A DNA stretch of 64,000 nucleotides from Elysia chlorotica (GCA_003991915.1 RQTK01000780.1:114208-178207), one strand, 5' to 3'; counted from the first letter of the stretch, positions 12,201 through 25,079 are shown. Numbers and translations: made by a program. The notes: generated by a model from the sequence alone, not told the origin.

Positions 12201-13391
12201 AATTCTATTTTTGTGTGTGTGATAAGAAATGTTGTAAAAGATAGAACGAATATGTACATTTCCCTGGGAGTTTTGTGTCGCTTTTACTTTATCCAAATAT
12301 GTCGAGTGGAGGTAATATTAATATTATGTTACAGAAGCAGCCTTTAAGTAATGAAGTCTCGGTTTTTAAAATAAGGTTTTTTGAATACTTTTCAGTTCCG
12401 TCGGATTACAAAACTCGACTTACTTAACCTAGCGTCATAAATAAATTATTTTGTTTTCCTACACTCGACATGTGTGGATAATTTTCACACTTTTTAGAAA
12501 GTTTTGTTACTTTTGCATGTTGATTGTTTATGACTTCATTTTCCTTTGTTTTAAGTTAACTTTTTATTGCTGCTCTCTCTATTTTTTCCTTTGCTTATAT
12601 TGTGTTGCCGTTTATATCATGCATGGATACTGAATGATTTTTTTTTACCTTGAATTTCTTTTGATGTACTTTAATTATTGTGCGCACGTTTTAAAATATT
12701 ACAAAATAATATTCCAACACTTTTTTATTTCTGATTGCTAAGGTAATGATATTATTTTCAGTTGTTTTTATTACCTTCAGTTTGCTAACTTTCTATTATA
12801 CACTCCCCCTCCCCCGGCCACCCACCCACACACACTTCTCAAGTTAACGAGCGTTTTGGTTTTGTTTGTTTTTTCTCCATCGAAGAGTTGGTGAAGTCAT
12901 TCTATAAAGTTATGGTAAATTCCAGGATTCGTTTAATTTTTCATGAAAGGTAAAATTTGTTTAGCATCAATATAAATTAAGACATCCGATCCGTAAAAGG
13001 AGGGTGTGAAGTCAATCCAAACTCCCCCCTCCCACGCCCCTCGCCTCCCTTAAAAATGGACTAAAGCAAGTTTTGAACAAAACGCTCTTCAAATGCTTCG
13101 AGTATTTCTGTTGTCCCATTATTTTGAGTTGGCACTTCTGACTGTGAAGCCCCACTGTACCTTTGCTTTGAGTTTTCCACCCCCACATTTCATGCCCCCT
13201 ACTTACACACAAATCTATACACACAAATGCCTTCCCAATAACCTTTTTTTAATATATTTTTTAGCCTCAACCTCGCTTTGAGTTTTCCCTTTGACACCTC
13301 ACCCGCCTCCCACAACTGCTTTGCGTATTTATTTATTTTTTTTATGTTGGCCTTGCTTTTGAGTTGGACGTCTGACCTTTCCCCCCCACAG
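9241..13391 (+). other. Intron sequence between the two alternative IF tail exons
   Basis: About 4.1 kb, mostly AT-rich, with no convincing exon and no lamin-tail domain. It holds a degenerate repeat (about 9665-9975), a short GTT microsatellite (10107-10131) and an ATG-repeat stretch at about 10514-10526 that might be a LINE 3' end. It ends in a pyrimidine tract and acceptor ccccccacag/agtcgg. Confidence 0.6.
9665..9975. repeat. Degenerate tandem repeat (cgtctttcacctgttaccattat-like units)
   Basis: Six to eight diverged units, each with a variant of CGTCTTTCAnCTGTTnCC, spaced roughly 45-60 bases apart. It is clearly repetitive but old. Confidence 0.6.
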
Positions 13392-13560
13392 AGTCGGGCT
13401 GAGATCAGTAGTGGAGCAGACGCTGGGCGTGCGACAGAGCGGCGCGGGCCGTCTGGCTGACATCATCAATGTGTCGGACGAGCAGTCCTTCGAGAGCGGG
13501 GGTGCGTACGAAACGACAACTAAAGTTTATGAATCGACCACCTCCACCTATAAGAAGTAG
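13392..13560 (+). CDS. Short alternative C-terminal tail exon of the intermediate filament gene
   Basis: Joins the rod exon (AG + A) to read R-VGLRSVVEQTLGVRQSGAGR..., ending YESTTSTYKK and a TAG stop: 56 residues of tail including the split Arg. The continuation EESRVGLRS right after the rod end is typical of invertebrate IF and lamin proteins, so this is probably the ancestral-type tail and the giant exon an alternative to it. The tail is Ser/Thr/Tyr-rich with no lamin-tail domain. Acceptor: long C-tract then acag/agtcgg. Including the giant exon excludes this one, because the giant exon has its own stop. Confidence 0.87.
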
Positions 13561-16150
13561 ACTAGCCCACGCCCGCCATCAGGGTCTATCTAACACTAGT
13601 TAGGCTTAAATTTAGGACTATGTCTAGGTATAACCACAAGATCAATTCTTAGGCTTTAGATTTAGATCTAGGTCTAACCACGTGATCAATTCTTAGACTT
13701 TAGATTTAGATCTAGGTCTAGGTCTAACCACATGAATAATTCTTAGGCTTTAAATTTACTCATAGTTCTAGGTTTAACAACAATAATCATTCTTAGGTTT
13801 AATCAAATCTAGGCCTAACACTATAAATAGGCTACAACACCATATCATTATATTTTTCTAGAAATACAAGAAGTACAGCGCTTAAGATTATGTTAGGGGC
13901 ATCGCTGGAATAACAATTTTGCTGATATTTTTTTTTCAACCAATCATAACTTTAGAACTGTTTTGTCCTGTCTCACACCTAACCAAACCTTCCGTCATAA
14001 ACATAACGATTTTTTCTTGTCTTAGATCTAATATTTCTGCATTTTCTTGTCTTGTGCTAATTTTAGAATTACGAAAAGCTACTGCCTGCGTATGACTAAT
14101 CTTCTAATATATAATATTACTTTGTTATGCCAAGTTTCAAGTTTAATTGAGCGTTATAATTTATAAGAGACTAATATTAACTTATTTAAGATAAAAACTA
14201 TTTCAGGGTGAACTTTCATTGTATTACAAATGGTCATGTTGGTATTATCCATAATATTTTACAAGGAAAAGAAAATTATAATTCAAAACGATTCAGTTAA
14301 AAGCTAACTTTCTAAAATGTTACCCATCAATAATAGATCACATTTCTAATGAAAGATAATTTAAACTCGATTTTAAATCCTTTTTGAAATGTCTAATATG
14401 TTATAAAACGTCTTTTCACGGCCTGCATTTTAAAAAGTAAAATAACAAATTTTTAAGGCGTGATTGCGCATGTTTTTCCTCATGGTAGCTTTTTTCCCCT
14501 CTTTGACCCACTTTTGCTGCCATTACGCCAAAAGGAGAGAAGCCGAATGAATAACTCTCGGCTCTCCCCGGCAAGACTCGTATGACATTTGATCTTTGCT
14601 TTGGCTGTCTATTGTGTCACATGGATAATTGCTACTTTTTTTCGTTCAATTTTTTTATCGTTGATTTCCTTCTTGGGTTCCACCATTACACACGACAAAG
14701 ACACAATTGTGTGTTATTATAATATTGCCGTTGAAGGCTGAGAATTTTCGTTATGATCTTGTTTAAGAACATTAAAAACAAAAAAGAACAAAGTAAACTA
14801 ACCATTGACATATGTAGGTAGAAATTGGAAAAAAACTGCGTAGCTTTATACACAACATCTAGATCTATGTTTAAAACATAATATAAAATCCTTAAATATG
14901 TCGTAAATGCATGCTAATTTAATGGGCGATCTAAGGATATATAATCATCCCCTTCAGCTTTAAACGCTTTTCAACATTACCATGACAACCAAATACAATG
15001 TTCGAAGATTTCGTCAGGTAGACCTCGAAAATAGGCTTACAATTATTTGTTTGGATTAGTTTTCTAAAGGCTTGTAGAGAAAATTTTAAAACTTATATTT
15101 CCTTTCATTTTATTTACCACATGAGATTTCCACCCTAGATCTTAAATTTTGTTGTGGCGGTTTATGCCAAAATGTTCAAAATATAAATTATGTTCTTACG
15201 GAACTACTGTCATTGAATCTCACTTTTTTAAACTTTTAATTTACCTTTCTGTCTTTATTAATTTTGTGTTCTCAGCTTTACATTTACAAGTTAAGATTTC
15301 TATATATATGGAAAAAATGAAACTTAATTTCATCCGTTTCATTTCAATCACTATTGACACCCTTGCTTTAGATTGTATGTAATGACAAGTCAGTTGCCAG
15401 AGGAAAATATGGTTTACTTATGGTTTGTTTAACACTTTAAAACTTTCGCTTGTGAGTGAATGCTGTTTTTGGAAACTAACAATGTAACATTCTTACCATC
15501 ATTCATCTCTCGCTCGAATTGAATGTCCAAAACTTTAGAATAACACCAGTTGTGATTTTAACAATTTTTACGATTTTACTTTTTTTTACATCGCATTTTT
15601 ACCTAAACTAGTCCCATGTCTTGATTTTTAATAAATTTACAGTCTCGTTCTCTCGCTTTCATATTTATTAAAACTTTCTCTATTTAACTCTTTTTATGTG
15701 AACAGCATTTTTTTCATATTTAAACAAGATAAATTGTTCCTTTGTATCGCTATCAAAAACCAACAATTTACAAGACTAAAACTACAATACTATTTTTATT
15801 TGTAAACGGTTTGAAAATCTCTTTTAAAGTTCACTCTGTGGATCATTGCTGTTTCAACTTCAAAAACATCTCCCGTTTCAAGAGAGACTAGCATATCTAA
15901 GCACAGTTTTTTTTTTTAATATTTTAGAATTAATATAGCTACTTTTATTCGCATCAATCTTACATTACCATTTTGTGTTTGTAAGATAAATTATGCACTT
16001 TTAGCAGGCATCATTTTGCTTTTGTATTTCGCCTAATAATAGTACAACAAACTAATTTGTTTGCTTATTAGTAAAAGCTGTGAAATCTCTACGTTTCTGT
16101 AACTTTCTGATTTTCTGTGAGCTTTGCCATGTCAATGTGAGCGAATAAAA
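13561..16150 (+). other. 3' UTR and downstream sequence of the short-tail IF transcript
   Basis: Non-coding and very AT-rich. Begins with a 60-bp-type degenerate repeat (13595-13825). AATAAA motifs occur at 15630-15635 and 16144-16149; either could end the transcript. No other gene seen. Confidence 0.45.
13595..13825. repeat. Degenerate repeat with tctaggtctaaccac core in the IF 3' UTR
   Basis: Four diverged units of about 60 bases: taggctttagatttagatctaggtctaaccac followed by (a)tcaattctt. Lies just after the short-tail stop codon. Confidence 0.75.
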
Positions 16151-17189
16151 CCTTTCTGTGTTTAAAGAAAACTCCACTTTTTTAGTTGTTTGATATTTTA
16201 TTTTAGTAGTGTAATGGTTAAAGTAAACTGCCTGGGCGTGAAATATGATCAACAAAAAAATGATGGTGGGAGAGAAAAAATGTGCTGCTTAAAATCTGCT
16301 TACATCATCTACAATTATAAGTATTGTTGTTCCTGTTCCCGATTAGGATTTGTTGAAAAACACAGGGGCCATAAAATTATAACAAATGACTCTATTATGT
16401 TCTAAAGAATGTTGGAGGTAAGCTTACATAAAATATCTTTTAGTTTAGTCTATATTTAGTATGCTTAGTCTAATTTATACTAACTTGACTCTCGTGATGA
16501 GGGAAAGTAGGAAGCTCCTAGATTTATATTTCCATTATTACTTTAAGATATATTATTAATAATAATATGATACCAAGCTTAAATTAGTGTAACACAACTC
16601 TGTTATTTGACCTTACTACTGTTATTCTTTACAAATAACGATGTCTTAACACACTGCTTTAATCTAATAAAAAATTTTCTCTTTTCCTGTCTTTCTACTA
16701 ACGTAGACATAAAACAAATTTTCTTTAAAAAAAAACCCAGCAAATTCGAATTTAGTTCTTATACCCCTTTACATGATATCAATGGTATTTGCCAGTCCTA
16801 GGTACACATATATCAGCTTTGTTAGGCAGATTCTACTTTCGCTAGCTCATTCCATCAATGCCACTAACTTAGGATTCACATCATTTGAAGAAAAAAAAAC
16901 ACAGCAATGCCACTAAGCTTGGATAAGGTGGATATTGGTGCCGATTTTATACTGACAAGGCTCCCGAAACTTGCAATGACGTTAATATTCTTTTTGTTCC
17001 TCTATGTGAATTATGTAAGAATATCAGCCCTGGCACAAATGAAAAAAAGAAACTCTGTAAGGGAAACAACAAAGACACAAAACTGAAACTCATAAGATCT
17101 TGCATATTCCGGTTTCCCCATTGCCACATATGGATGTGAAGGTTAAACTTAAAAACAGATGAAATCAAAATGTGTCTTTTGCATAAAAA
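16151..17189. other. Intergenic sequence, no gene seen
   Basis: AT-rich, between the convergent IF gene and the minus-strand TPR exons. I searched it on the minus strand for a following TPR exon and found none. Confidence 0.5.
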
Positions 17190-17522
17190 TGCTACAGAAA
17201 AATAAGTAGAGTTCCCTGGACAATAAACATACGAAATGATGACATACCGTACTAAAAGAACTTCAAATCAAACCAAATTGGCTTGTGCATACCATCACAG
17301 AAAGAAACCTGAAATACTTTGGGCACGTGAAAAGACATGACAGTTTGGAAATTATACATATCCTAGAAGCAAAACTAGGGGCAAAGGGAAGATAGGGCAG
17401 ATCTACAAGAAGGTGTATAAATGACATCAGCGACTGGCTACAAAGGAGGCACAGCGAGGCAGAAAGAATGGCTCAGGACAGTCTGACGCTACTGACAAGC
17501 CAGCATGATGATGATGATGTGC
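17190..17522 (+). mobile_element. LINE 3' end fragment (RTE/CR1-type reverse transcriptase C-terminus)
   Basis: From 17243 the + strand reads VLKELQIKPNWLVHTITERN, then LKYFGHVKRHDSLE, then (after a stop) GRSTRRCINDISDW, the usual C-terminal end of non-LTR reverse transcriptases (GHV.RHD.LE...GR.R..W..DI). It ends in a short (ATG)n tail near 17506-17522. 5'-truncated and non-functional. Confidence 0.75.
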
Positions 17523-17742
17523 ATTATAAGACTGCCAGGAAATTGTAACTGTCTTTTTCTATAGTGGTCAAGAAAAATCATTATCAGCCACTGCACATTA
17601 TAGATTCATAATGATATATTCACCACTTGGATGCTGTCTACTTTCTTTTTTTCAATCTATATGAAAAGTGATTTGCTGAGTATTCTTCAAGCATCTTAAA
17701 AATCTGAGCACTCAAGTGTTTAACATCACTTTTAATGGTTAC

Positions 17743-20700
17743 CTGCATCTGCATCTTTCAGGGCTTCCTTGTAGTCCTCCTGTACATTGGGGTGAAAAAA
17801 ACAACAACTATTTGAGGTGCTTACAAAAAAAGGCTGGAATTTTTAAAATTTGTATCTTCTTCACAAAATTGGTCTTGAAATTCCCATTTTGTAAAGAGCA
17901 TAAATGCATTAATTCTGCTTTAAAAATATATTGAATATAAAAAAATAAATGAGATTACAATACTTAGTTACATTTTGTTTCAGGTTGCAAAGAAGAAGGG
18001 TTGTGTAACCAATTAAAAGCAAATCTGGTAAAACCAGAATTTTTTTTTTCCTTCAGTTGTGGTATAAAGGCATGGTATCCTCTGATTTTAAAAGTTTAAA
18101 GATCTACGAAAGGCTACACAATTATTTTTCTGATCTGGTCTTACTAACATAAGGACAAAACATTCTCTAGATCCATTTTTAAAACCAATGCTAACTTACA
18201 ATTTTCAAGCTACATAGAGACGCATTGCAGTAAAGAACAGCGACAAACTCTCTGTCCACCATGTGGTAGAAGGTACGCTCAAGCTGTCTAGCGACCAGCA
18301 AAGCATAGCTGTAGAAGAGCCCTGCCTCCTTAAAGTAGCATTCCTTGAAGAGAGTGTTCCCCTCGTCTTTCAAGTCCCTCATGATCTGCAGCAGACTGGA
18401 CTGAAGTTGTACACAATGTTGGTAAATCAATCCAATAAATCTGATGATATTTGCTTAGGTAATACTTTTGATTTAAAAAATGTATTTTTACAAACCAAAA
18501 TACAGAAACAACATTGTAGCAAGGTGAGTTTTAACAATTGATATCTTCAACACCTGACAGATCCATACAAATGAAGAGAACAACAATATTTAGCTGTGAT
18601 GTCTAGATCTTAGCTACAAATCTACTGTCAATAATACTAATACAGCATTGAATAGTGTGGACCAATTTTAATTTTGAGTAATGCATTGAATAGATTTTGT
18701 ACTAACAAGCTGGATCCCAACCCTAGTAAAAGATTTAATTCAATTTAATCTGAGCTTGTTCCTCCGGTGCTGTTGTGAGCATACATTACAAGTCTACTTC
18801 TGAGATGAGAGTATACCAGATGCTGTTAAGTTTTACAGGCAACATTGATGCTTGTGTGCCTCTACCTTTGTTTATATTGTTTTTTAAATAGCATATACAA
18901 ATGCCAGGGTGATGTTTGCAGGGTTAGACAGATCAAGTATAAAAAAATGTTTATCCAAAGAGCATCCATTCAAACTTCAAGCAAAGAAAGAAAAGAAGAG
19001 TATCTTCTCACTTTCTGTATATAAGATGATTGGTTTGACTTCTTTTTTTATTGTTAGAGCCTCATATGGTCAGTGTGCATTGTTGAAGTGAATCAAATTT
19101 GTTTTTATGTTTTTGTTAAAACTTAAAGCCAATGAAATCAGAAATATTATAAGATATAAGGTAGTCTTAGTAAACACTTAAGTGCTATAACTGTTTGTAA
19201 GCAAAGACTATACGAAAGTCTTCTTTCATATTCTACATGCTACTAAGCTCTTTAGAGATTTGCCAAGACCACTTCAAACTTCTACAAGTCAGATAGGCCA
19301 TCTCTGATCTAAGCAATTGCATTTTTTGCTTTGTTGACAGAAACTTGACCATTGAAATTTTGTTCTAAACTATGCTGAAAATCCTTTGAAGAGTTTAGAA
19401 ACAATTGGAAACTTGTCTTAAATGTTTGTTTTGCTTTTACTGCTGCCTTCAGATAACTTAAAGGTTTACTTTAAACACCAAATGTAACATAATTAGAAAC
19501 TGTTAAGGGGTTATTTGTTAAACAGATTAATTAATGCTTTTAGAACGCAGTGTGGTAATTTTTTACCTCTTACATAAATGCCACTATTCTAGCCAGTCCT
19601 GAAACTTTATTCAAGTATTCCTACCCAAGACAAAAAACATTTATATGAATTCTTTTTTTTTTTTTTTTGCTAATTAAAAATAAAAAATAAAAAAAAGAAA
19701 CTTCAGAAATCTCAACATGCAGTGACTTCGCTGAAAGTCACAGCACTGATATAAAAAAGAAAGGGGTTACCTTATTAGCTGCTTTGGGTTCTTGAAATTT
19801 TCTGTCAAAGATAAAGAAGACACAATAAAAACAACTAGATAAAAGAATTGAATTACAAAGGGATAAAGGTCATAATCATTTAACTAATCTAAAAGGAGTG
19901 AGTACCCCCCATGTTGTTAATGTAAGAAAAAGCTGTTGTCATCAAGTTCTATGCGAACATGACAGTGGTGGAGGTTACGACAAACGGATAAAACACCAAG
20001 CATAGCAGCCTTAAGCTCTAAAACATTTATATGTTCTGACTTTTCCTCATCACTCCACATACCATGCGCAGCTTCATCATTCATAATAGCACCCCATGCG
20101 TAGCCAGACAAATCTGATTTTATTATACAGGAGGGTTTATCTCTGTTTAAAGGTATGTTACACTCTAAACCTTCTTCTAACCACCATTGTAATTCTCCTC
20201 TTGATTTTTCTGACAACTGAACCTTCTGATAATAATTGTATTGTTGATGCAAAGCTACAATCTAATAAGAGTTGCCTGTGCTGCACAGCAGGGAAGCATG
20301 CTAACACTTGTGACCAGTGTTGTCCCCTAATGGTTGGATCGGTATCAGTTTAATGTGACCAGCTGAGACAGAAGCCATGGTATCCCTGCCCTGTCTCTGT
20401 GTGTGGCTGCACATGAAATTGTCAGACATCAATGATCAGTCTTGGGGTTCGTTCACAATATATAGCATATACAGTGCTGGTGTTGGACATTAAACCAACT
20501 CAACAGCCAGGTCGGTATTTGGCGCGAGTTGCGCCTTTGTTTGGGGTACATGTATCTTTCTCACAGGTCTCTGTGGTGCCAATGAGGACGCGATCTTCAA
20601 TTGAATGAATTTCATCATAAAAGAAGAACGAAATACATAAAATGCACCTCTGACAACACACACATGTTAAGTATAAAATTTAGGTAATAGAGCATCTAAT

Positions 20701-21186
20701 ATGCTTTAAGTGAATTTCAGTGAGTCACAATATACTGAGGGTAAAGCAATAAATCACAGAGACTAACTGAGACTGTCAAGTTAATTATAGAGCTGGGGAC
20801 AGTTGACATCAGCAACCACAACAAATTCAAATAAAACCAGCATTTCGGAATATTATAAACCGAAAACAAAACTATCACACAACACAAGCCTTTGTGAGTG
20901 ATCTGCAAAATGAATGAAATAACTTAATGGTTGAAACAATTGGAAATATCAAGAAAAAGGAGAACAAAACACAGAGCTCTCGAGATTATGTGATTCTGCC
21001 TTGAGGGTCACACAACGAGTGGATTCTGCGCATGTCTGGTCACTCCATCTCAGCTGTATTCTATGAATAGTAAATACTATTTATTTTTTTATGTATTTAC
21101 CGTAGAAGGGGAAGGTGTGGCTCCAACCGCTTAATTCTGCTCTCTCTCTCTTTGATTTCCATTGTGTGTTCTGGAGTTTCATGTGC
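17743..21186 (-). CDS. TPR-domain protein, four exons (partial gene, identity uncertain)
   Basis: Four minus-strand exons with consensus splice sites and matching phases: 21186-21101, 19801-19771, 18385-18200 and 17779-17743. The second exon is only 31 bases. Joined, they code a charged helix (ESRIKRLEPHLPLLRKFQEP), then LKDEGNTLFKECYFKEAGLF, a long second helix, VLYCNASLCSLKI and EDYKEALKDADA. EGN...F...Y..A...Y..AL and N.A.C.LK...Y..AL.DA.A are the core residues of two tetratricopeptide repeats. The arrangement resembles the N-terminal TPR of ZC3H7-type zinc-finger proteins, but that is a weak guess. The last exon ends in phase 1 at a good donor, yet I find no next exon before the IF gene. 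Either later exons are small and missed, or this is a truncated gene copy. Introns hold a DIRS fossil and a SINE; a LINE fragment lies just 3' of the last exon. Confidence 0.62.
19917..20252 (-). mobile_element. DIRS-type retroelement fossil, RNase H region fragment
   Basis: Minus-strand sequence matching the reverse transcriptase/RNase H region of DIRS-like (tyrosine-recombinase) retroelements, recognisable by a WSDEEKSEHINVLELKAA-like stretch. Only a short internal piece is present, with no terminal repeats or recombinase seen. A broken relic inside a TPR-gene intron. Confidence 0.75.
20318..20515 (+). mobile_element. SINE copy (tRNA-derived family with tatatagtgctgg 3' end)
   Basis: On the + strand: ccagctgagacagaagccatggtatccctgcc, then ttgtcagac, then atatagcatatacagtgctgg, then ggacattaaacc. 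The same order appears in the copies near 34.1, 43.3, 48.0, 55.7, 58.4 and 62.5 kb. Confidence 0.65.
20516..21100. other. Intron sequence of the TPR gene
   Basis: AT-rich, no further feature supported. Confidence 0.45.
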
Positions 21187-24100
21187 CTGTCATAGATGAC
21201 TACTTGTTTTCTTCTACTCCTTGCACAAACCACTAAAACTCCTGAGCAGATGAGCCTGGATTATGTCAAAACAAGTAAAAAGGATTATATAATCTTGATA
21301 AAAAGCTTGATTCGGGTTATCATTAAATTTGTTATATTGGAAAGCTTTTCCATTGATGTAAACCAGGTAAGTTAGTAAGATGTATTTTGATAAATGCCAA
21401 TGCTTGATCACCATTTTGAATATCAGCAAAACAAAAATAAATACATGAATGACATGAAATCTACAAATATATTGCTGTTGCGCTAAAACTAAATAAATAA
21501 GTACACACCATACCCAGGATATTTGTCTACAGAAGTTGCTAAAGGCTTAATTTAACAGTAGGATAAAATCCCTAAATAGATTCCTGTTTGCTCAACAAAG
21601 TAGGCTTCTTCTCAATCATCCATAGAAACTTACTAAAAAAATTCAATCATCCACCACTGCTGAAGACTGCATTTGTCTACATCTAAAATATAGGCCGATC
21701 ATTGCAGCGTTGGGAACCAGACTCATAATTTTTTATTTTTTTTACTTACATATTTAGCTTCTAGAAGATTTGTAATTCAACTTCTTGATGTCAGCCAGCA
21801 AAGTAACAGTACTGCTTTTAAATTAAAGGTTATAGCCAAAGAGTGTTCAAATTTGAGAATGAAATTTACAAATACATTCCTTCAAAGTGAGAATTGATTT
21901 CATCTCTATTAACGGAGGGATTGAGCTGTAAGTATCTCAGATACAAAAGTGATAACTTCATGAATTTCTCAGTAGATGAATCTTAGCCTGGGTCTTAATT
22001 AAATTTTAAAAATCTCCACCAAAACGTAAAACTCATTTGCTATACAATTTATTATTTATTAACGGGTCTCTCTTAAGACCGATTCTCAGACTTTATCTGA
22101 GACAAATATCAGGTACATAGGGAATTAAAAAAAAAAAATTGTTGCAAATGGGTAGCAGATTTGAGTGGGTTTGAAAACGGAGAGTTCTTAGGCAGATGCC
22201 ATTGTAATTTAAAAATACTGTGTTAGTACTAAAATTGCTCTGGGCACTCCTTGAGTTTTGTGGGCCCTAGCCTGTGGGCGATCAAATGGGTGGGTGGCCG
22301 GCCGGAATTCGATTATTAAGATTGAATAAAATACCTGCCAACCGTACTCCCTGTCTTTTTTGTTGTTTCTTTTCCTCTTAAAATTGAATGATATATATTT
22401 TTTTAACTGTTTTTTTTATGTTACTTTTTTAAATTGTGTTATCACAATTTGTTTTTTAAAAAAGACAACAACAAAAAAGAAGCGATTTAAATTAGTTCAT
22501 GTATTCAACAGTTTGTTTGAACACGGGTACAATAAAAACACATAAACTTGATATGTTAAGCAATTAAAACTCTATCTTTGTCTCTCACAGTTGCTTGCTT
22601 TGTCTCTGTCTCTCTCTCCACATGCTGATTTTCTCCGATGTAATCGAGTACTACCCACAGGCCCCTCGAATTCCGCCCACCCACCTATTTGCCCTGTATT
22701 TGGTTGCCCACAGGTAAGGGACCACAAAACTCAAGGAGTGCCTCCCTCCGAGTCTTTTCACTTACTCTGTATCTTTGTAACCAATAAAAACTATTCCGTG
22801 TTACTCATTAGATCTAGTAAGGATCTCTCTTCTGTGTGTAGATCTAGACTGAGCATATTATCTAAAACACGCTTACTTCGTGATATAAATGTATAATAAA
22901 CGCTGTGTAAAAACCCAAATTTACTTGAGAGTCTTACCGTTACAATATCAAGCGGACAAAATGTACTTATTGCTATTACATTCACATTTCACTAGTTGAT
23001 CATTGCGCGCTGCCATATTAGTCAACATTTCACACATAATTTATCTTCATCGAAAAAGATTTCGCTAATGTTAAAAAAAAATAGCAACCCGAGTCACTCG
23101 CATTTTAATTTTTTATTTCGTCATGGGAAACAGAGCAGAGTACAGTCATGTAAAGAGAAATGCATTTTAATATTATTTTAGCCAAAATATCTTGTAATAT
23201 CGGGCCTTGCATGTACATGTAAGGTCTATAAATATTGCAGGCAACTACGAAAGGACCAAAAAGTGTCTATTTGTCAACTACCCTCTCTGTGTGTGTATTT
23301 CTCTTTTCTTTTCACCACTTATTGTCTCCCTTTAATGTCTACTGCTTTTTGTGGTTTTTCTAATATTTGTCTGATTTTCTCTCTTTCACATACCCCTTTG
23401 CTAGCTTGTCTAGTTTTCGTCTGAAAACGCTTCCTTCTATATATCTCGTGCGTGGGTGTGCCTTAACATCTATTGTGTCGCTGCTTTTCTGTTCTCCCTC
23501 ATTCTGTTATTTCCCTCTCTCTCTCTTTCTGTCTGTATATGATGTCTGTCTCTGTACGCCTGTCGATCTGTCTTTTTATCTCTGTCTATGACATAATGGG
23601 CCTATGTGGGGGGCTCTCTATCGGTAGAAAGGCGTGGGTAAGATGAAAGTGTCCCAGAGGACGTCAACCGAGTATAGTCGCCATCTAGCCTGAGACACTC
23701 CCGTCTAGTATCCTATTATGTGGTTGGACACAATGTAAAGTATCATTTGTGAGGTTATTTGGAGAAAGTGCGTAGGCCTACCATATCGTCGAATATATTC
23801 ACCCTGATTTGTGTTTGTTGACCTACTGTAATACTTGAAAATCCATGATTCTTCTTATCATCTTCATCGGCGCCCGCTTTAATGTGTATTGTGCTCATGA
23901 CAACGACATGATATTTTTCCTTTGACTTGTTGGCATGAAGGTGCTTTTTCTTTGAAAAAACAAAACTTCAATATTTCCTAATTTTTTTAAAGCAGTTAGG
24001 GGTAGAGTCGTTTTTTTTTCTGACAGCCACATCTATCAAAGCCTCTTTTTGGAAAGATGATCCCCTAGCTTCATGTTTATAATCCCCCCCCCCCCCTGTT

Positions 24101-25000
24101 ATATGGTATGCTCATCATAGACTTTTTTACTCTCAGTCTTACTGTGTGTGTCTTCTTCTTGGTATTTTCTTTAATATTTGCGTTGCCTGCATAGATTAAG
24201 CTTTGTAGCTGTCATAAAGGAAAAGCTCTATGTCATACTTATCCGATTCACTTGGATATCAACTGTTTAGAATATTTACAAAGGCCAAGCATGATTTAAA
24301 TGAGTGATTTGCAACATACAGGCCAGTCTCACCCGGGATGGTTGCTATGGGTTACACATGACACCAGATTGTCACCAAGCATCTGCACAGAAATTGACAT
24401 TAATACAAAAATAGTTGAGGAACATGGGGTTTTAACAAATGCTACAAAAGGGAGCGTTAGACAACCGCTGACAAAAAATGAAAAGAATAACAATTAATAT
24501 TCTAGACACTAGCGAAGTCAGATGACAGGCGCAAGAAATTAACAGCAGGAAAGTTCGGAATATCCTACTCCGGAGGGAGCCACATCGGATTAAACTGAAC
24601 CTAGACATGGCAAAATGCTTTTGGGTCGAGTTCTAGTTTTAAATACTACAGAGAAACCTATAGACCTTAACACCATCAAAATGTAGGCGCCAAAGTTAAC
24701 TAGTAGTCTTAGCGATTAGGGCATATAAAAGTCTATAAAAAATCCAGAGCAAGCAATCTCCTGCCTCACTCATAAAAAAAATGCAAATGTATAAACCTAA
24801 CCTTACCCGTCCCCCCAGCGTAGAAGGGAAGGTTTGTCTTATCTGTCTCAACCTATCCCCCCTTTCCACTTTAGAACCTCAAAAATTAGGGAACCCCATA
24901 CATAAGAGAACCAGCCTCGTAGTAATAGAATGAACCAGCATAGGATCTATCATGTCTTGCCTTCCTCCTGATCTTTTGTCTTCTGTCAACGCCGCCAGTC
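21187..25000. other. Sequence upstream of the recognised TPR exons, no gene seen
   Basis: Contains an inverted repeat (22236-22318 with 22630-22742), CT-rich stretches near 23500-23580 and a C-run near 24087. Further 5' exons of the TPR gene may lie here but none could be supported. Confidence 0.45.
22236..22742. repeat. Inverted repeat (foldback) with about 85-110 bp arms
   Basis: Left arm 22236-22318 (ggcactccttgagttttgtg ... cctgtgggcgatcaaat ... ggaattcgat) is matched in reverse complement by the right arm 22630-22742 (atcgagtactacccacaggc ... cacaaaactcaaggagtgcc). The roughly 310-bp spacer is AT-rich. Confidence 0.8.
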
Positions 25001-25079
25001 GCCGTATAGGATCCCCCAGGGGAACCTAGGAGATGTTAAACCCGGAGAGAGGGAGATAATTCTCTCCCTTCCTCTACAG
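25001..25079 (-). mobile_element. SINE fragment
   Basis: gccgtataggatcccccagg ... gagatgttaaacccggagag ... gataattctctccc is the reverse complement of 47880-47952, showing a dispersed repeat shared by two loci. Confidence 0.65.

Noticed and set aside
9241-13391. Search for a lamin-tail domain exon in the IF gene
   Set aside because: No GW or W-containing Ig-fold pattern with splice sites was seen. Absence by eye is not proof.
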